A stretch of DNA of 64,000 nt from Corynebacterium pseudokroppenstedtii (GCF_019754945.1 NZ_JAEUWU010000001.1:248001-312000); one strand, 5' to 3'. Positions 45,343 through 55,874 are shown, numbered from the stretch's first letter. Translations and numbers: made by a program. The notes: generated from the sequence alone by a model not told the origin.

Positions 45343-46245
45343 ATGTCCTTAGCTAAAAAGCTCTCTGCTCTCGTCGGTGTTCTTGCTGTTGGTGCCGGTG
45401 CAGCCGTAGCTGCTCACCCAGCCGAAGCTGAGGGAGATTCCAATATTGTGCTGTTGGGTGACTCGTACATGGCCACCCCAAACCAGCTGGCTCTCCTCAA
45501 TGACCACATTCAAGCAGCCATTCCTGTCGCTCCCCGGTTTGCTCCTGTCACGGGTTCAGCTGCTTCCGGCTGCCCCATCGACCAGCATGATGTCGGCTCT
45601 GTTCTGCAGTCTATTTCGGGCCGAAAAGTTGAGAACTACGCATGTTCAGGCGCGACGTTGGCCGCTGCACCGACTCAAACTAACTTGAACCCCAATCGCC
45701 TGGATACCTTGGTGACCAAGGCGATCGACAGCGGAGCATTGAACCCGAATACCCAGGCTGTTCCGATTCTGATCGGTATCAATGACTTCTACAAGACCGG
45801 GTACGCGTGGAGCTTCACTCCCGAGGATCCTGCTCACGAGGCTGAAGCTGGTGCCGAGCTGGACAAGGCTGCTCATCGCATCCGTGAAGCTGCTCCGAAC
45901 GCCAAGCTGATCTTCTTGTCCTACCCCCAGCTCACTGCGCCTGACGATCCGAATATGATGTGCTGGATTCAGGCTGGCGATGCTCGTCCGTTCAACACTC
46001 CGGGCTTCGGTTTCCAGAACGCGTTCAACATCATTAAGCGCCAGCAATCGTCGGCTGCAGAGCGTAACGGCGGCACCTATCTCGACATGGCCGAATCGAC
46101 TGTGGGGCACAGTACGTGTGCCCCCGGTCGGGAAAACTGGGTTTCAGGTCTGATTGAGACCAACGGCAACAACGCTGCAATGTCCATGCACATGACCTAC
46201 CAAGGTGTAGACAATATGGCGCAGCAGATTACGGCCAGGCTCTAA
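45343..46245 (+). CDS. Secreted SGNH/GDSL hydrolase (lipase/esterase)
   Basis: An N-terminal signal peptide (MSLAKKLSALVGVLAVGAGA, cleavage near AHPAEA) leads to an SGNH hydrolase: block I VLLGDSYMATP with the nucleophile Ser, block III IGINDF, and a C-terminal His probably in SMHMTYQG. It is about 300 residues with three to four cysteines that may form disulfides. Substrate is likely a lipid or ester outside the cell. Start ATG 45343 has an AAGAGAAG site. It interrupts the ftsY-amt neighbourhood and is followed by its own terminator. Gene-free bases 45063-45342 contain only possible promoter sequence. Confidence 0.88.
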   Translation: MSLAKKLSALVGVLAVGAGAAVAAHPAEAEGDSNIVLLGDSYMATPNQLALLNDHIQAAIPVAPRFAPVTGSAASGCPIDQHDVGSVLQSISGRKVENYACSGATLAAAPTQTNLNPNRLDTLVTKAIDSGALNPNTQAVPILIGINDFYKTGYAWSFTPEDPAHEAEAGAELDKAAHRIREAAPNAKLIFLSYPQLTAPDDPNMMCWIQAGDARPFNTPGFGFQNAFNIIKRQQSSAAERNGGTYLDMAESTVGHSTCAPGRENWVSGLIETNGNNAAMSMHMTYQGVDNMAQQITARL

Positions 46246-46290
46246 GCTGGCTATAAGCTATAGCCCTAACAAGCTGTCGCACTACAGATA

Positions 46291-46318
46291 ACCCTGGGTG
46301 TTCATCACCTGGGGTTTT
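46291..46318 (+). terminator. Terminator after the SGNH hydrolase
   Basis: ACCCTGGGTG and CACCTGGGGT pair with minor mismatches around a TTCAT loop, followed by TTTT. Confidence 0.65.
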
Positions 46319-46616
46319 CGCATACGCCAGCGAACGTTTCCCTCGTAACAAAAGCGAAACAATATTGGTTTTATTTCACACGAATGAAACGTCATACTGC
46401 GACGTCGGAAACACGAGATAGCCATGCTTTTCCTGTAGGCATCACCTCCATGCCCGTGGAGTGAAAACTCAAAGAATCACTGTCGACGTGCCGAGCGTGA
46501 ATGTCGCGAATACTTATCTGCCCACAATCAGGCTTCCCGCTTGAGGCGCCGACGCACGCGAATCGTCCCATGTGCGCTGCTAGCCCCCGCGTGGAGTCCT
46601 GCGAGAGGAGTCTCGT
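46319..46616. other. Control region upstream of amt
   Basis: No gene is visible in this 298-base stretch. The notable content is two GlnR-like boxes at 46345-46390; the rest shows no strong repeat. A GAGAGGAG ribosome site for amt is at its end. Confidence 0.5.
46345..46390. promoter_or_regulatory. Two GlnR-like nitrogen-control boxes upstream of amt
   Basis: GTAAC-AAAAGC-GAAAC (46345-46360) matches the actinobacterial GlnR half-site pair GTnAC-n6-GAAAC exactly. TTCAC-ACGAAT-GAAAC (46375-46390) matches closely. The two are 30 bases apart centre to centre, upstream of an ammonium transporter. I saw no site of the AmtR type known in C. glutamicum, but did not align one exhaustively. Confidence 0.45.
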
Positions 46617-47975
46617 GTGCTCGTCGACCAAGTAGTTCTTGCCGCTTCGGCAACGGAGAGTGGTGTGACGGCTGGCAATTCCGCGTGGATGCTCATTAGC
46701 GCGTCCCTAGTGTTGTTAATGACGCCAGCCGTCGCCTTTTTCTATGGCGGAATGTCACGTCAAAAGTCCACCCTCAATATGATGATGATGTCATTCGGTG
46801 CTCTCGGGGCAATCGGAGTTATTTATGTGCTGTGGGGATACTCGATGTCGTATTCCAGCGGCGACATCGGCGGCATCTTCGCCAACCCGTTCACCAACTT
46901 CGGGCTGCGAGGAATTCTCCCATCCGACGACGGAACATTCCCCACGGGTAGCAATGGGTACCCCGAAATTATCGACGTCGCGTTCCAGCTGACATTCGCG
47001 GTGATCACGGTAGCGCTTATCTCTGGTTCGCTTGCCAACCGTGTGAAATTCTCCACCTGGCTCGTGTTTTCCGTGCTGTGGGTCACTTTCGCGTTCTTCC
47101 CCTTGACCCATATGGTGTGGGGTGGCGGCTTGCTGTCCGATTCTGAACACAGCATTGCTGCCTGGTTATTCGGGACGACGATGGACGACGGCGAGAAAGT
47201 CGCGAAAATCGCCCCCATCGACTTCGCGGGCGGAACAGTGGTCCACATCAACGCCGGTGTTGCAGGCCTCGTCTTGGCCCTTATCGTGGGCAAATCGCGT
47301 GACTTCTTGAAAGCCCCTCAGCGCCCCCACAACCTTCCCCTCACCATGATCGGCACGACGTTCCTGTGGTTCGGCTGGTTCGGCTTTAACGCCGGATCCG
47401 CCTTCGCCGCCGACGGCAATGCTGCTCTGGCTTGGATTAATACGACGGTCGCAGCCTGCGCTGCAATGATGGCCTGGCTTGCGGTCGAGCGCATACGAGA
47501 CGGGCACGCCACCTCCTTGGGTGCGGCTTCCGGCGTCGTTGCTGGTCTGGTTGCTATCACCCCGGCCTGCGGAAACTTAACCCCGGTGACGTCGATCATT
47601 CTCGGTGCTGTCGCCGGAGTGGTGTCGGCCTACGGAGTTGGCCTCAAGTACAAGCTGAAGTTCGACGACTCCCTAGACGTCGTTGGTGTTCACCTCCTGT
47701 CGGGTATTTGGGGAACGATCGGCGTCGGTCTGCTAGCGAAAGACCACGCCGGGCTCTTGACCGGTGGCGGTGCAGATGGCTTCAGGTTATTCATCATTCA
47801 GGTGGTCATCGCAGTTGTCGCGATGGTGTTCACGGCGATCATCACCACAATCATCGGAACGATTCTCTCCGCTGTGATGGGCTGGCGTATCGACGATTCC
47901 GCTGAACGAGGCGGAATTGACTTCGCCATGCACAGCGAGACCGCTTATGACTTCGTCGGAATGGATATTCGGTAA
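46617..47975 (+). CDS. amt: Ammonium transporter
   Basis: Eleven-helix ammonia channel of 452 residues. Family signs are WMLISASLVLLMTPAVAFFY, FYGGMSRQKST, DFAGGTVVHINAGVAGLVLA with the pore His, LWFGWFGFNAGSAFAA and DVVGVHLLSGIWGTIGVGL with the second pore His. GTG 46617 follows GAGAGGAG. It heads the nitrogen operon with glnK and glnD, the arrangement in which GlnK binds and gates the channel. Confidence 0.96.
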   Translation: MLVDQVVLAASATESGVTAGNSAWMLISASLVLLMTPAVAFFYGGMSRQKSTLNMMMMSFGALGAIGVIYVLWGYSMSYSSGDIGGIFANPFTNFGLRGILPSDDGTFPTGSNGYPEIIDVAFQLTFAVITVALISGSLANRVKFSTWLVFSVLWVTFAFFPLTHMVWGGGLLSDSEHSIAAWLFGTTMDDGEKVAKIAPIDFAGGTVVHINAGVAGLVLALIVGKSRDFLKAPQRPHNLPLTMIGTTFLWFGWFGFNAGSAFAADGNAALAWINTTVAACAAMMAWLAVERIRDGHATSLGAASGVVAGLVAITPACGNLTPVTSIILGAVAGVVSAYGVGLKYKLKFDDSLDVVGVHLLSGIWGTIGVGLLAKDHAGLLTGGGADGFRLFIIQVVIAVVAMVFTAIITTIIGTILSAVMGWRIDDSAERGGIDFAMHSETAYDFVGMDIR

Positions 47976-48031
47976 GGCGCTGTTTATCCGGCGAATGGCG
48001 TACGGTGTATGGGCACAAGAAACAGATTTAA

Positions 48032-48415
<384 letters not shown>

Positions 48416-48445
48416 CAAGTGGGCGTAACAAGTAGAGGACAGCGA

Positions 48446-50692
48446 TTGGCCGGGGTGCGGCACGAACCAAGTGCGCCTTCGGGGCAGCTGGGTGGGAATA
48501 ACTCAGCCGCGAATAAGTCAGACGGCCTTCCGTCGTCGCCGGCGTCGGTACGCGAGGCAGTCACAGCCTCCTATGAAGAGTTGCTCAGTCAGTGCGACTT
48601 GCCGGATGGTTTCGTGCTGTGTGGAACGGGGTCTTTTGCCCGTCGCGAAATGACTCATTACTCCGATCTCGATGTGACGCTGCTGCACGCGGACGGCATC
48701 AAACCGGATGTGGTGGCCTCGGTCGCGGAATCGGTGTGGTACCCGCTGTGGGATCGCAACATTCCACTCGACCATTCCGTGCGGACAGTGTCGGGAATGA
48801 TCTCGACGGCATCGGCGGACATGACCGCCGCGCTATCGTTGGTGGACCTTCGCTTCGTCACCGGGGACGAAGACCTAGCCAGCTCCGCCAGGGCGAAAAT
48901 CATGGCTGATTGGCGGTCCTCCATCCCTCAACGCTTTGACTCTTTGGTTGCCTCCGCAGCATCGCGGTGGCACCGCTCCGGGTCGGTTGTCGCGATGACC
49001 CGGCCTGATCTCAAGCACGGCCGTGGTGGGCTTCGTGACGCGCAGCTGTTGCGCGCGCTCGCCCTTGCGCAGGTGGCCAATGCCACTGTGTCCGATACGG
49101 ACTACCAGCTGTTATTAGACGTGCGCACGCTGTTGCATGATTCCGTCCGTCGTGCCCGCGACATCCTGGACCCCGAGTTCGCTGCGGATATCGCCGTCGC
49201 CATGGGGCGCGGTGACCGATATGCCTTGTCCGAAGAGGTTGCCTCCGCGGCACGAAATATCGACGCCGCATTGACTATTGGCTTTTCGACGGCGCGCGCG
49301 GCGCTACCGTCACGGACGGCTCTTCGCCGTCCCATTCGCCGTCCTCTCGACGAGGGCGTAGTGGATCACAATGGGCAGATCGCTTTAGCTCGCTCGGCGA
49401 AGATGGATGATCCCGGCCTCCCTCTACGCGTCGCAGCGACCGCCGTGAGAACAGGCCTTCCCGTCGGTGAAGCGGTATGGACGCGCCTGGAGTCCTGCCC
49501 CCGGCTGCCCGAGCCCTGGCCGTCGTCGGCACTCTCTGATTTTTGCGCGGTCTTGGCCGGTGGTGATCGGACGAACGACGTCGTCGAAGCCATGGATCGG
49601 CACGATCTCTGGGAGCCCATTGTGCCAGGTTGGCGCCGTATTCGTGGAGTCATGCCGCGGGAACGGACCCACGTGTTGACTTTGGATAAGCATGCGCTCG
49701 CGGTGGTGAAGCAAGCGGCGGAGAACACGATCCATGTGCCTCGCCCCGATCTGCTCCTGCTCGCTGCGCTTTATCATGACTTGGGCAAGCAGACAGGGGA
49801 CGAGGATCAGCCCGAGGACCACAGCGTCGTCGGCGCTCGGATGGTCAAAGATGCTGCCCGACGTATGGGCTTGAATCCCGCTGATGCTCGCGTGCTGGAA
49901 GTGTTGGTTGCCCACCACACGGATCTCATGCGGCTCGCTCTGAACCGGGATCCCAATGATCCGGACACCGCGCGTGAGCTGGTCGATTGCGTCGATAGCA
50001 TCCCATTGGTTCTGGATCTTCTCGAGGTGCTGACCGCGTGCGATGCGCAGGGGACTGGTCCGAATGTGTGGACCCCGCGAGCTGCCGCTTCTGTCCGACG
50101 CCTCGCACGCGTGGCTCGGTCGCAGATGCGCATTGCACCCGTGCAACACCCTGATTTTGCGGCCGACGTCATCGATCTCAAGGAGACGTCCGCGCCGGTA
50201 GAAATGCAGGATGACAAGCACTTTTGGCGCTTAATCCTTGACGACGACGACCCCTCAGCGCTCCAGCGGGTGATCAACCTGATGCTGGACCGCAAATGGC
50301 ACATCTTGCAGGCCCGCATCATGTGCGATGAACCCACCGACAAGGGGTTGACTCAGACCGTCGCGATGTTTGCCCTGCACCCGGTGCATGAGGGCAAGCC
50401 CGATAACTCCGTTCTTCAGTCGCTTTATGCGCAACAGAAGTCTCGAGAAACGCGTCTTCCTTTCACCAAAGACGATGCTGAACTGATGTGGAATGGCGAC
50501 ATTCTCGAGGTTCGCGCCCGGGATCGTCTAGGGGTTTTGGCTGCCGTAATTGGTGCTCTCCCGGAGCTTCGTTGGGCAACGGTCTCGACGTTTGCCGATA
50601 CGGTTGTGGATCAGTTTGGTGTGAAGCCGGGGCTGACTCGTAAGGAGAAGGATGCTGCGGTGATGCGGATCAGGCACGCCCTCGGTGATTAA
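48446..50692 (+). CDS. glnD: PII-modifying nucleotidyltransferase GlnD
   Basis: Adds and removes a nucleotide on GlnK in response to nitrogen. The N-terminal transferase domain has CGTGSFARREMTHYSDLDVT (the GS and D-x-D residues), the central HD domain has LLAALYHDLGKQTGDED, and the C-terminus carries ACT domains (RLILDDDDPSALQRVINLML; LEVRARDRLGVLAAVIGALP). About 748 residues is slightly shorter than enteric GlnD. TTG 48446 follows GAGGACAGCGA; the longer GTG start at 48419 has no site. Last gene of the amt-glnK-glnD group. Confidence 0.95.
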   Translation: MAGVRHEPSAPSGQLGGNNSAANKSDGLPSSPASVREAVTASYEELLSQCDLPDGFVLCGTGSFARREMTHYSDLDVTLLHADGIKPDVVASVAESVWYPLWDRNIPLDHSVRTVSGMISTASADMTAALSLVDLRFVTGDEDLASSARAKIMADWRSSIPQRFDSLVASAASRWHRSGSVVAMTRPDLKHGRGGLRDAQLLRALALAQVANATVSDTDYQLLLDVRTLLHDSVRRARDILDPEFAADIAVAMGRGDRYALSEEVASAARNIDAALTIGFSTARAALPSRTALRRPIRRPLDEGVVDHNGQIALARSAKMDDPGLPLRVAATAVRTGLPVGEAVWTRLESCPRLPEPWPSSALSDFCAVLAGGDRTNDVVEAMDRHDLWEPIVPGWRRIRGVMPRERTHVLTLDKHALAVVKQAAENTIHVPRPDLLLLAALYHDLGKQTGDEDQPEDHSVVGARMVKDAARRMGLNPADARVLEVLVAHHTDLMRLALNRDPNDPDTARELVDCVDSIPLVLDLLEVLTACDAQGTGPNVWTPRAAASVRRLARVARSQMRIAPVQHPDFAADVIDLKETSAPVEMQDDKHFWRLILDDDDPSALQRVINLMLDRKWHILQARIMCDEPTDKGLTQTVAMFALHPVHEGKPDNSVLQSLYAQQKSRETRLPFTKDDAELMWNGDILEVRARDRLGVLAAVIGALPELRWATVSTFADTVVDQFGVKPGLTRKEKDAAVMRIRHALGD

Positions 50693-50957
50693 TACGTCGG
50701 GACCCGAGGGCGGGGGTGGTTGCCCGGTGGAGCACCGTTATCAGTAAGAACCGTGCAGCCGCGGCTGTCTTTCTGGCCGGTCACGGAATTGTTCCGATTT
50801 CAGTGTCATTGCTGGTGCTAGTCAGGTACCTTATTTATCTAAAATAATTAGTTTTAGTGATGGACACGCGATAGGTGTCACGCTTTTTCAGCATTTCTCC
50901 AGTAAAGTTTTATTTCCGCTATGCTTTGTGTGGAGATTTTCCAGAAAGGTGGTTTTT

Positions 50958-53429
50958 GTGGCACACCACCGTCGTGATAGCCGACAGCCTGGGCGCGAGG
51001 CCCGTGTCACATGGTCGCCCGCCGATGGCCGTTATGATCGCCGTCCCAACCAGGACTCGGAGAACGCTTCGGCGACCCACAATCGTCACTATCGTGAGCA
51101 ACAAGCACGACCTTCCCACAACGCACGGTCCAGCAGGACACAGTCCCGTCAGCCATATCCCCGTCAGAACCGGGGGGCCGAGTACCCCCAGCGTTACACA
51201 CGGGGGCGCTTAGACCGTAACGGGCGCCGCCTACCCAGCGACAACTTTTATTCCATACGGGCTGAGGCTTTAGCAGAGGCTCGCGGGCGTCGTCCCGAAG
51301 CAGATTTCCTCACCCGTGAGCCATCGTCGGATCGCGGTGCCAGTGCCACCCGGGAAACTCACCACAACCGAGTAGACAGGGCGTCCACCTCTGCCGGTCA
51401 TCGTGCGCGGCCAGCGTCACATGCTCAGCGGCCCTCACAGGCACCGCAGCCCACGCGCGCCTCCCGCTCACGCCAGGGCACCCGCCGTCGCACGAAAGCT
51501 CAGCCCACCCGGGTTTCGCCCACACTTCCCGGTGGGCGGATCTTGGGGCTGGATGGTCTCCGCGCTATCGCGATTCTCTCGGTCCTCCTCTTCCACCTCG
51601 ACCCCGATCTGCTGCCAGGCGGTTTCATGGGCGTCGACGTCTTCTTCGTCGTATCAGGGTTCTTGATCACGACGCTGCTGATCCGCGAACGCAACAAAAC
51701 GGGTCACTCGAATTTGGCGAATTTCTGGATCCGACGTGCACGCAGGCTCATCCCGGCGCTGGTCAGCCTCATCATCATCGTCGTCCCGCTGACCTGGCTG
51801 TGCACGCGCTGGGCCGAACAAGCCCAGGACCTGTTGGTACGCATTGCTCCACAGATAGTCGGGGTTTTGACCTTCTCGTACAACTGGGTTGAGATCGCCG
51901 CCGGGTCGTCCTACTTCACCCGCAACGTTCCACAGCTATTCATGAACTTCTGGTCACTGGCGGTGGAAGAGCAGTTCTACCTGTTGTGGCCCTGGGTCTT
52001 CGTCTGGATAGCTCGACACCAGTTCGCTCGACGTCGGGTGTCGTTCTCCCTGCTTATCGTCGCGGCCGCGTCCGCCGTCGGCATGGCAGTTCTCTTCAGC
52101 CCGGATTCGTCGACGCGCGTGTATTACGGAACGGACACTCACCTCTTCGGACTCATGATCGGTGCCGCTTTAGCTTTTGAGGCATCGCGTGCCGACGGCG
52201 GTTTCATCACAACCCGGTTCTGGTCCGCGGTGGGGCCGATCCTCGGCTGGCTCTCCTGCGCTGGATTGATCGTCCTCATGATCATCATTGGCGACGGCTC
52301 AGCCGAGGCGTTCCACGGTGGCATCGCCGTTGCCAACGTCCTGACCGCGATCATGATCGCCAGCTTCCTGGTCAAACGCGGTGGCTTAGTCCAGCTGATG
52401 TCATCCGGCCCCGCGTCGTGGCTCGGCGATCGCTCCTACGCGGTCTATCTCTGGCACTGGCCGCTGATCATCCTCGCGCAAATTGTCATCCCGACGCCCG
52501 ATAACAGCGCGGCATCGTGGGCAGTGCGGTTGGGTGCCGTCGTCGTCACGTTCATCGTGTGTGAGATTTCTCTCCGGTACTTGGAAACTCCCATCAGGCG
52601 TTTAGGATTCCGTGGTGCGTGGGCAGCATTTTGCGGGCTCTTCGTTAAACGTCCGGATACGCACAACGACGATCGTCGGATGTCGGCACGTCGGAACCCC
52701 CATACATCACGGCGTGTTCGCTTAACACCGGCCGCTGTGGCAACCCTGATTGTTCCCGTTGCACTCGCGGCGTGCACAGTATCTGTGGCCTCGACTGCGC
52801 CGGACAAAACACTCGTCGAACAGAAAATCACCGAAAACGAACACCTCGTCAACACTGGCGACGGTTCCTCTGCGGGAGATGGCGTTGGTGCGACGGGCGG
52901 ACAGGGGACAGACCGCTCGGACACGGTGGACTACACCCCGCCGGAGGGCAAGGACACGACGATGTTCGGTGATTCGATGCTGGTCACGACGGCCCCTGAG
53001 ATTGTCAAGGACTATCCGGGTGTGGATATTGTTGCGCAGTCGGAGCGTGCGTGGGAGCAAGCTATTCCGATCATGCAGGACATGGAGCGCCAGGGGAAGA
53101 TCCGACGCGCCGTCGTTATTGCGCTGGGGACCAACTGGGGTGTTCGCGATCCTCAGGCTGTCGAGCAGGAAATCGACGAGATTCAGCGTGGGCGGACCGT
53201 GGTTCTGGTCAACACGTATGGTGCTGGCTGGGAACCGCAGGTGACGGATGAGTACCAAAAGATAGCGGCGAAATATCCGAACGTGACTGTCGCGGACTGG
53301 TCCGATGTGGCAGCCAAGCACACGGGCGATCTGCAATCTGATGGAATTCACCCGGATTATGGGGCAATGCCTATTTTTGTGGATTGCATTAAACAGGCAT
53401 TTTCCACGCTTGCTCACAACAAGAAATAG
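50958..53429 (+). CDS. Membrane acyltransferase with C-terminal SGNH-like domain (OafA/OatA type)
   Basis: About 823 residues. First, an Arg/Ser/Gln-rich cytoplasmic part of about 190 residues of unusual length; then an acyltransferase-3 domain with ten or so helices (GLDGLRAIAILSVLLFHLDP, GGFMGVDVFFVVSGFLITTL, FWSLAVEEQFYLLWPW, DRSYAVYLWHWPLI); then an extracytoplasmic SGNH-like domain (TTMFGDSMLVTTAPEI with Ser, a DGIHPDYGAM Asp/His site). Enzymes of this layout O-acylate cell-surface sugars or peptidoglycan; which one is not decidable here. GTG 50958 follows AGAAAGGTGG. Confidence 0.88.
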   Translation: MAHHRRDSRQPGREARVTWSPADGRYDRRPNQDSENASATHNRHYREQQARPSHNARSSRTQSRQPYPRQNRGAEYPQRYTRGRLDRNGRRLPSDNFYSIRAEALAEARGRRPEADFLTREPSSDRGASATRETHHNRVDRASTSAGHRARPASHAQRPSQAPQPTRASRSRQGTRRRTKAQPTRVSPTLPGGRILGLDGLRAIAILSVLLFHLDPDLLPGGFMGVDVFFVVSGFLITTLLIRERNKTGHSNLANFWIRRARRLIPALVSLIIIVVPLTWLCTRWAEQAQDLLVRIAPQIVGVLTFSYNWVEIAAGSSYFTRNVPQLFMNFWSLAVEEQFYLLWPWVFVWIARHQFARRRVSFSLLIVAAASAVGMAVLFSPDSSTRVYYGTDTHLFGLMIGAALAFEASRADGGFITTRFWSAVGPILGWLSCAGLIVLMIIIGDGSAEAFHGGIAVANVLTAIMIASFLVKRGGLVQLMSSGPASWLGDRSYAVYLWHWPLIILAQIVIPTPDNSAASWAVRLGAVVVTFIVCEISLRYLETPIRRLGFRGAWAAFCGLFVKRPDTHNDDRRMSARRNPHTSRRVRLTPAAVATLIVPVALAACTVSVASTAPDKTLVEQKITENEHLVNTGDGSSAGDGVGATGGQGTDRSDTVDYTPPEGKDTTMFGDSMLVTTAPEIVKDYPGVDIVAQSERAWEQAIPIMQDMERQGKIRRAVVIALGTNWGVRDPQAVEQEIDEIQRGRTVVLVNTYGAGWEPQVTDEYQKIAAKYPNVTVADWSDVAAKHTGDLQSDGIHPDYGAMPIFVDCIKQAFSTLAHNKK

Positions 53430-53507
53430 GGCCTAGTTCATAGGGCCGAGTGCGTAGGTAGTACCCATCCGATACGAGTGGGCTCCGTACTGCAAGCCGT
53501 GAGCTTG

Positions 53508-53513
53508 TATGCT
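53508..53513 (+). promoter_or_regulatory. Possible -10 of ffh
   Basis: TATGCT, preceded by TTG, sits about 40 bases before the ffh start. Spacing fits a short leader that includes the AGGGGAG site. Confidence 0.4.
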
Positions 53514-53551
53514 AGGGGAGTTCATGCCGACAACCCAACAGGGGAGAATCT

Positions 53552-55168
53552 GTGTTTGAGTCACTGTCTGACCGATTGACCGGAGCGCTCAAAGGTTTGC
53601 GCGGTAAAGGCCGGCTGACTGAATCAGATATTAACGCCACGGCGCGCGAGATCCGCTTAGCTTTACTGGAAGCAGATGTGTCGCTTCCCGTTGTTCGCGC
53701 CTTCATTAAGAACATCAAGGCACGCGCTACGGGTGCCGAGGTCTCAGAGGCGCTTAACCCTGCTCAACAGGTTGTCAAGATCGTTAATGAAGAGCTCATC
53801 GGCATTTTGGGCGGTGAGACCCGGCGCCTGCAGTTAGCGAAAAATCCTCCGACGGTGATCATGCTCGCCGGCCTGCAGGGTGCTGGTAAAACCACGCTGG
53901 CCGGGAAATTAGCTCACCACTTGAAGAAGCAGGGGCACACGCCCATGTTGGTGGCCTGTGACCTCCAGCGCCCGGGGGCTGTTCAGCAGCTAGAAATCGT
54001 CGGCCAACGTGCGGATGTGCCAACTTTCGCACCGGATCCGGGGACTCGGACGGACACCGTCGAACATGAAATGGGTCAATCACACGGCGACCCTGTTAGC
54101 GTCGCGACCGCTGGTATTGAAGAAGCGCAGCGCACGAAACACGACGTTGTCATCATCGATACCGCCGGTCGGCTCGGTATTGATGAAGTCCTTATGCAGC
54201 AGGCGCGAGATATTCGTGACGCTACTAACCCCGACGAAGTCCTGTTCGTGATCGACTCGATGATCGGTCAGGACGCGGTTCATACTGCCGACGCGTTCCG
54301 GGAAGGCGTTGACTTCACCGGCGTCGTCCTCACCAAGCTCGATGGCGACGCTCGAGGCGGTGCAGCCCTTTCCATCCGTGAGGTGACAGGGAAGCCGATT
54401 CTCTACGTTTCCACTGGTGAAAAGCTTGACGACTTCGACGTCTTCCACCCGGATCGGATGGCCAACCGGATCCTGGGCATGGGCGATGTCCTGACGCTTA
54501 TCGAGCAGGCTGAGCAGAAGATCAATCAGCAAGAAGCTGAGCGGTCGGCGTCGAAAATGTTTTCCGGGGAACTCACCCTGGATGACTTCCTTGAGCAGAT
54601 GCTGATGGTGCGTCGCATGGGGCCGATGGGTGCCATTTTGAAGATGCTTCCGGGTGGCTCCGAGATGTCCAAAATGGCCGACATGGTCGACGAAAAGCAG
54701 CTCGACCGCATCCAGGCCATTATTCGCGGGATGACTCCCGCTGAGCGCAATGATCCGAAGATACTGAATGCGTCGCGACGCCGCCGTATTGCTGCCGGTT
54801 CGGGTGTGACCGTTCAGGATGTTAACCAGCTGGTTGAGCGCTTCTTTGAGGCAAAGAAGATGATGAGCAAGATGACCAGCCGTTTCGGCATGGGCGGGGG
54901 TAGCGCAACAAAGAAGCAGAAGAAAGGCCGTAGAGGCAAGAAGGGGAAGAAGGGCAAGAACAAGAATAAGAATCGTGCCGCGGCACAGCGTGGTGGTGGA
55001 ATGCCGAACATGGATCAGTTGCAGCAGCTTCAGCAGCAGATGGGCATGGGTGGTGGAATGCCCGGCATGCCCGGGATGGGGCAGCAGAACCTGCCTAAGG
55101 GAATGGAAAATATCGACCTGAATAACCTCGACTTCGGTCAAGGCTCTCAGGGCCGACGGAAGAAGTAG
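53552..55168 (+). CDS. ffh: Signal recognition particle protein Ffh
   Basis: SRP GTPase guiding membrane proteins to FtsY. N domain MFESLSDRLTGALKGLRG; G domain MLAGLQGAGKTTLAGKLA, ACDLQRPGAVQQLE, IIDTAGRLGIDEVLM and VVLTKLDGDARGGA; M domain with FLEQMLMVRRMGPMGAILKM and the RNA-binding SRRRRIAAGSG. The tail has a Lys/Gly-rich run and a Met/Gly/Gln-rich end. GTG 53552 follows GGGGAGAA. No SRP RNA gene was found nearby. Confidence 0.98.
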   Translation: MFESLSDRLTGALKGLRGKGRLTESDINATAREIRLALLEADVSLPVVRAFIKNIKARATGAEVSEALNPAQQVVKIVNEELIGILGGETRRLQLAKNPPTVIMLAGLQGAGKTTLAGKLAHHLKKQGHTPMLVACDLQRPGAVQQLEIVGQRADVPTFAPDPGTRTDTVEHEMGQSHGDPVSVATAGIEEAQRTKHDVVIIDTAGRLGIDEVLMQQARDIRDATNPDEVLFVIDSMIGQDAVHTADAFREGVDFTGVVLTKLDGDARGGAALSIREVTGKPILYVSTGEKLDDFDVFHPDRMANRILGMGDVLTLIEQAEQKINQQEAERSASKMFSGELTLDDFLEQMLMVRRMGPMGAILKMLPGGSEMSKMADMVDEKQLDRIQAIIRGMTPAERNDPKILNASRRRRIAAGSGVTVQDVNQLVERFFEAKKMMSKMTSRFGMGGGSATKKQKKGRRGKKGKKGKNKNKNRAAAQRGGGMPNMDQLQQLQQQMGMGGGMPGMPGMGQQNLPKGMENIDLNNLDFGQGSQGRRKK

Positions 55169-55202
55169 TGCTGCGCGGTGTTTCGGTAATTCCGGTGTGA
55201 TC

Positions 55203-55211
55203 TGCTAGCAT
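55203..55211 (+). promoter_or_regulatory. Possible extended -10 promoter of rpsP
   Basis: TGCTAGCAT includes an extended TG and a TAGCAT hexamer. Transcription from here would give rpsP a leader of about 180 bases. Confidence 0.4.
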
Positions 55212-55400
55212 TCGGAAAGTTGTCTGTTTCGGTGTACTCGCCCGCGAGTAGTGCCGATGGGACAGCGCGTAGCGTTCCTGCGTAACACCGTCCTCGGCCA
55301 CGGCTGACCGGTGGTCACGCGCAGGTTAAATCCAAGGGCTGAACCGGCTCCCTCCTGGTAGGGAGTGTCTGCACTGCCCGGTGACCACAGAAAGAAGAAT

Positions 55401-55874
55401 ATGGCTGTCAAAATTAAGTTGCAGCGGCTCGGTAAGATCCGTACCCCGCACTACCGTGTCATCGTTGCCGATTCCCGCACCCGCCGTTCGGGTCGCGCTA
55501 TCGAAAACCTGGGCATCTACGAGCCCAAGGCAGATCCGTCAGTGATCCGCATCGATTCGGACCGCGTCCAGTACTGGTTGGGCGTTGGCGCTCAGCCGAC
55601 CGAACCCGTCCTCGCTCTGCTGAAGGTGACGGGTGACTGGCAGAAGTTCAAGGGTCTCCCCGGTGCCGAGGGCACGTTGAAGGCTCAGCCGGAGAAGAAG
55701 TCCAAGCTGGACCTCTTCAATGAGGCTCTTGCTGAGGCGAACAATGGCCCGACCCTGGAGGCCATCACTGAAAAGCGCAAGGCTGCAAAGAAGGCTGCTG
55801 AAGAAGCAGCGGCTAAAGAAGCCGAAGCTGAGGAAGCTGCTGAAGACAAGGTTGAGGAAGGATCAGCTGAGTAG
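55401..55874 (+). CDS. rpsP: 30S ribosomal protein S16
   Basis: S16 core in residues 1-85: [60 protein letters not shown]. An Ala/Glu/Lys-rich tail of about 60 residues follows, common in actinobacterial S16. ATG 55401 has an AAGAAGAA site and is preferred to the in-frame upstream codon at 55365. First gene of the rpsP-khpA-rimM-trmD cluster. Confidence 0.97.
   Translation: MAVKIKLQRLGKIRTPHYRVIVADSRTRRSGRAIENLGIYEPKADPSVIRIDSDRVQYWLGVGAQPTEPVLALLKVTGDWQKFKGLPGAEGTLKAQPEKKSKLDLFNEALAEANNGPTLEAITEKRKAAKKAAEEAAAKEAEAEEAAEDKVEEGSAE

Noticed and set aside
53430..53551. SRP RNA gene beside ffh
   Set aside because: No GGAA-tetraloop hairpin of the SRP RNA type could be seen in this gap.
54080..55141. 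353-codon minus-strand frame across ffh
   Set aside because: It is wholly antisense to ffh, a clear core gene, with no family features.
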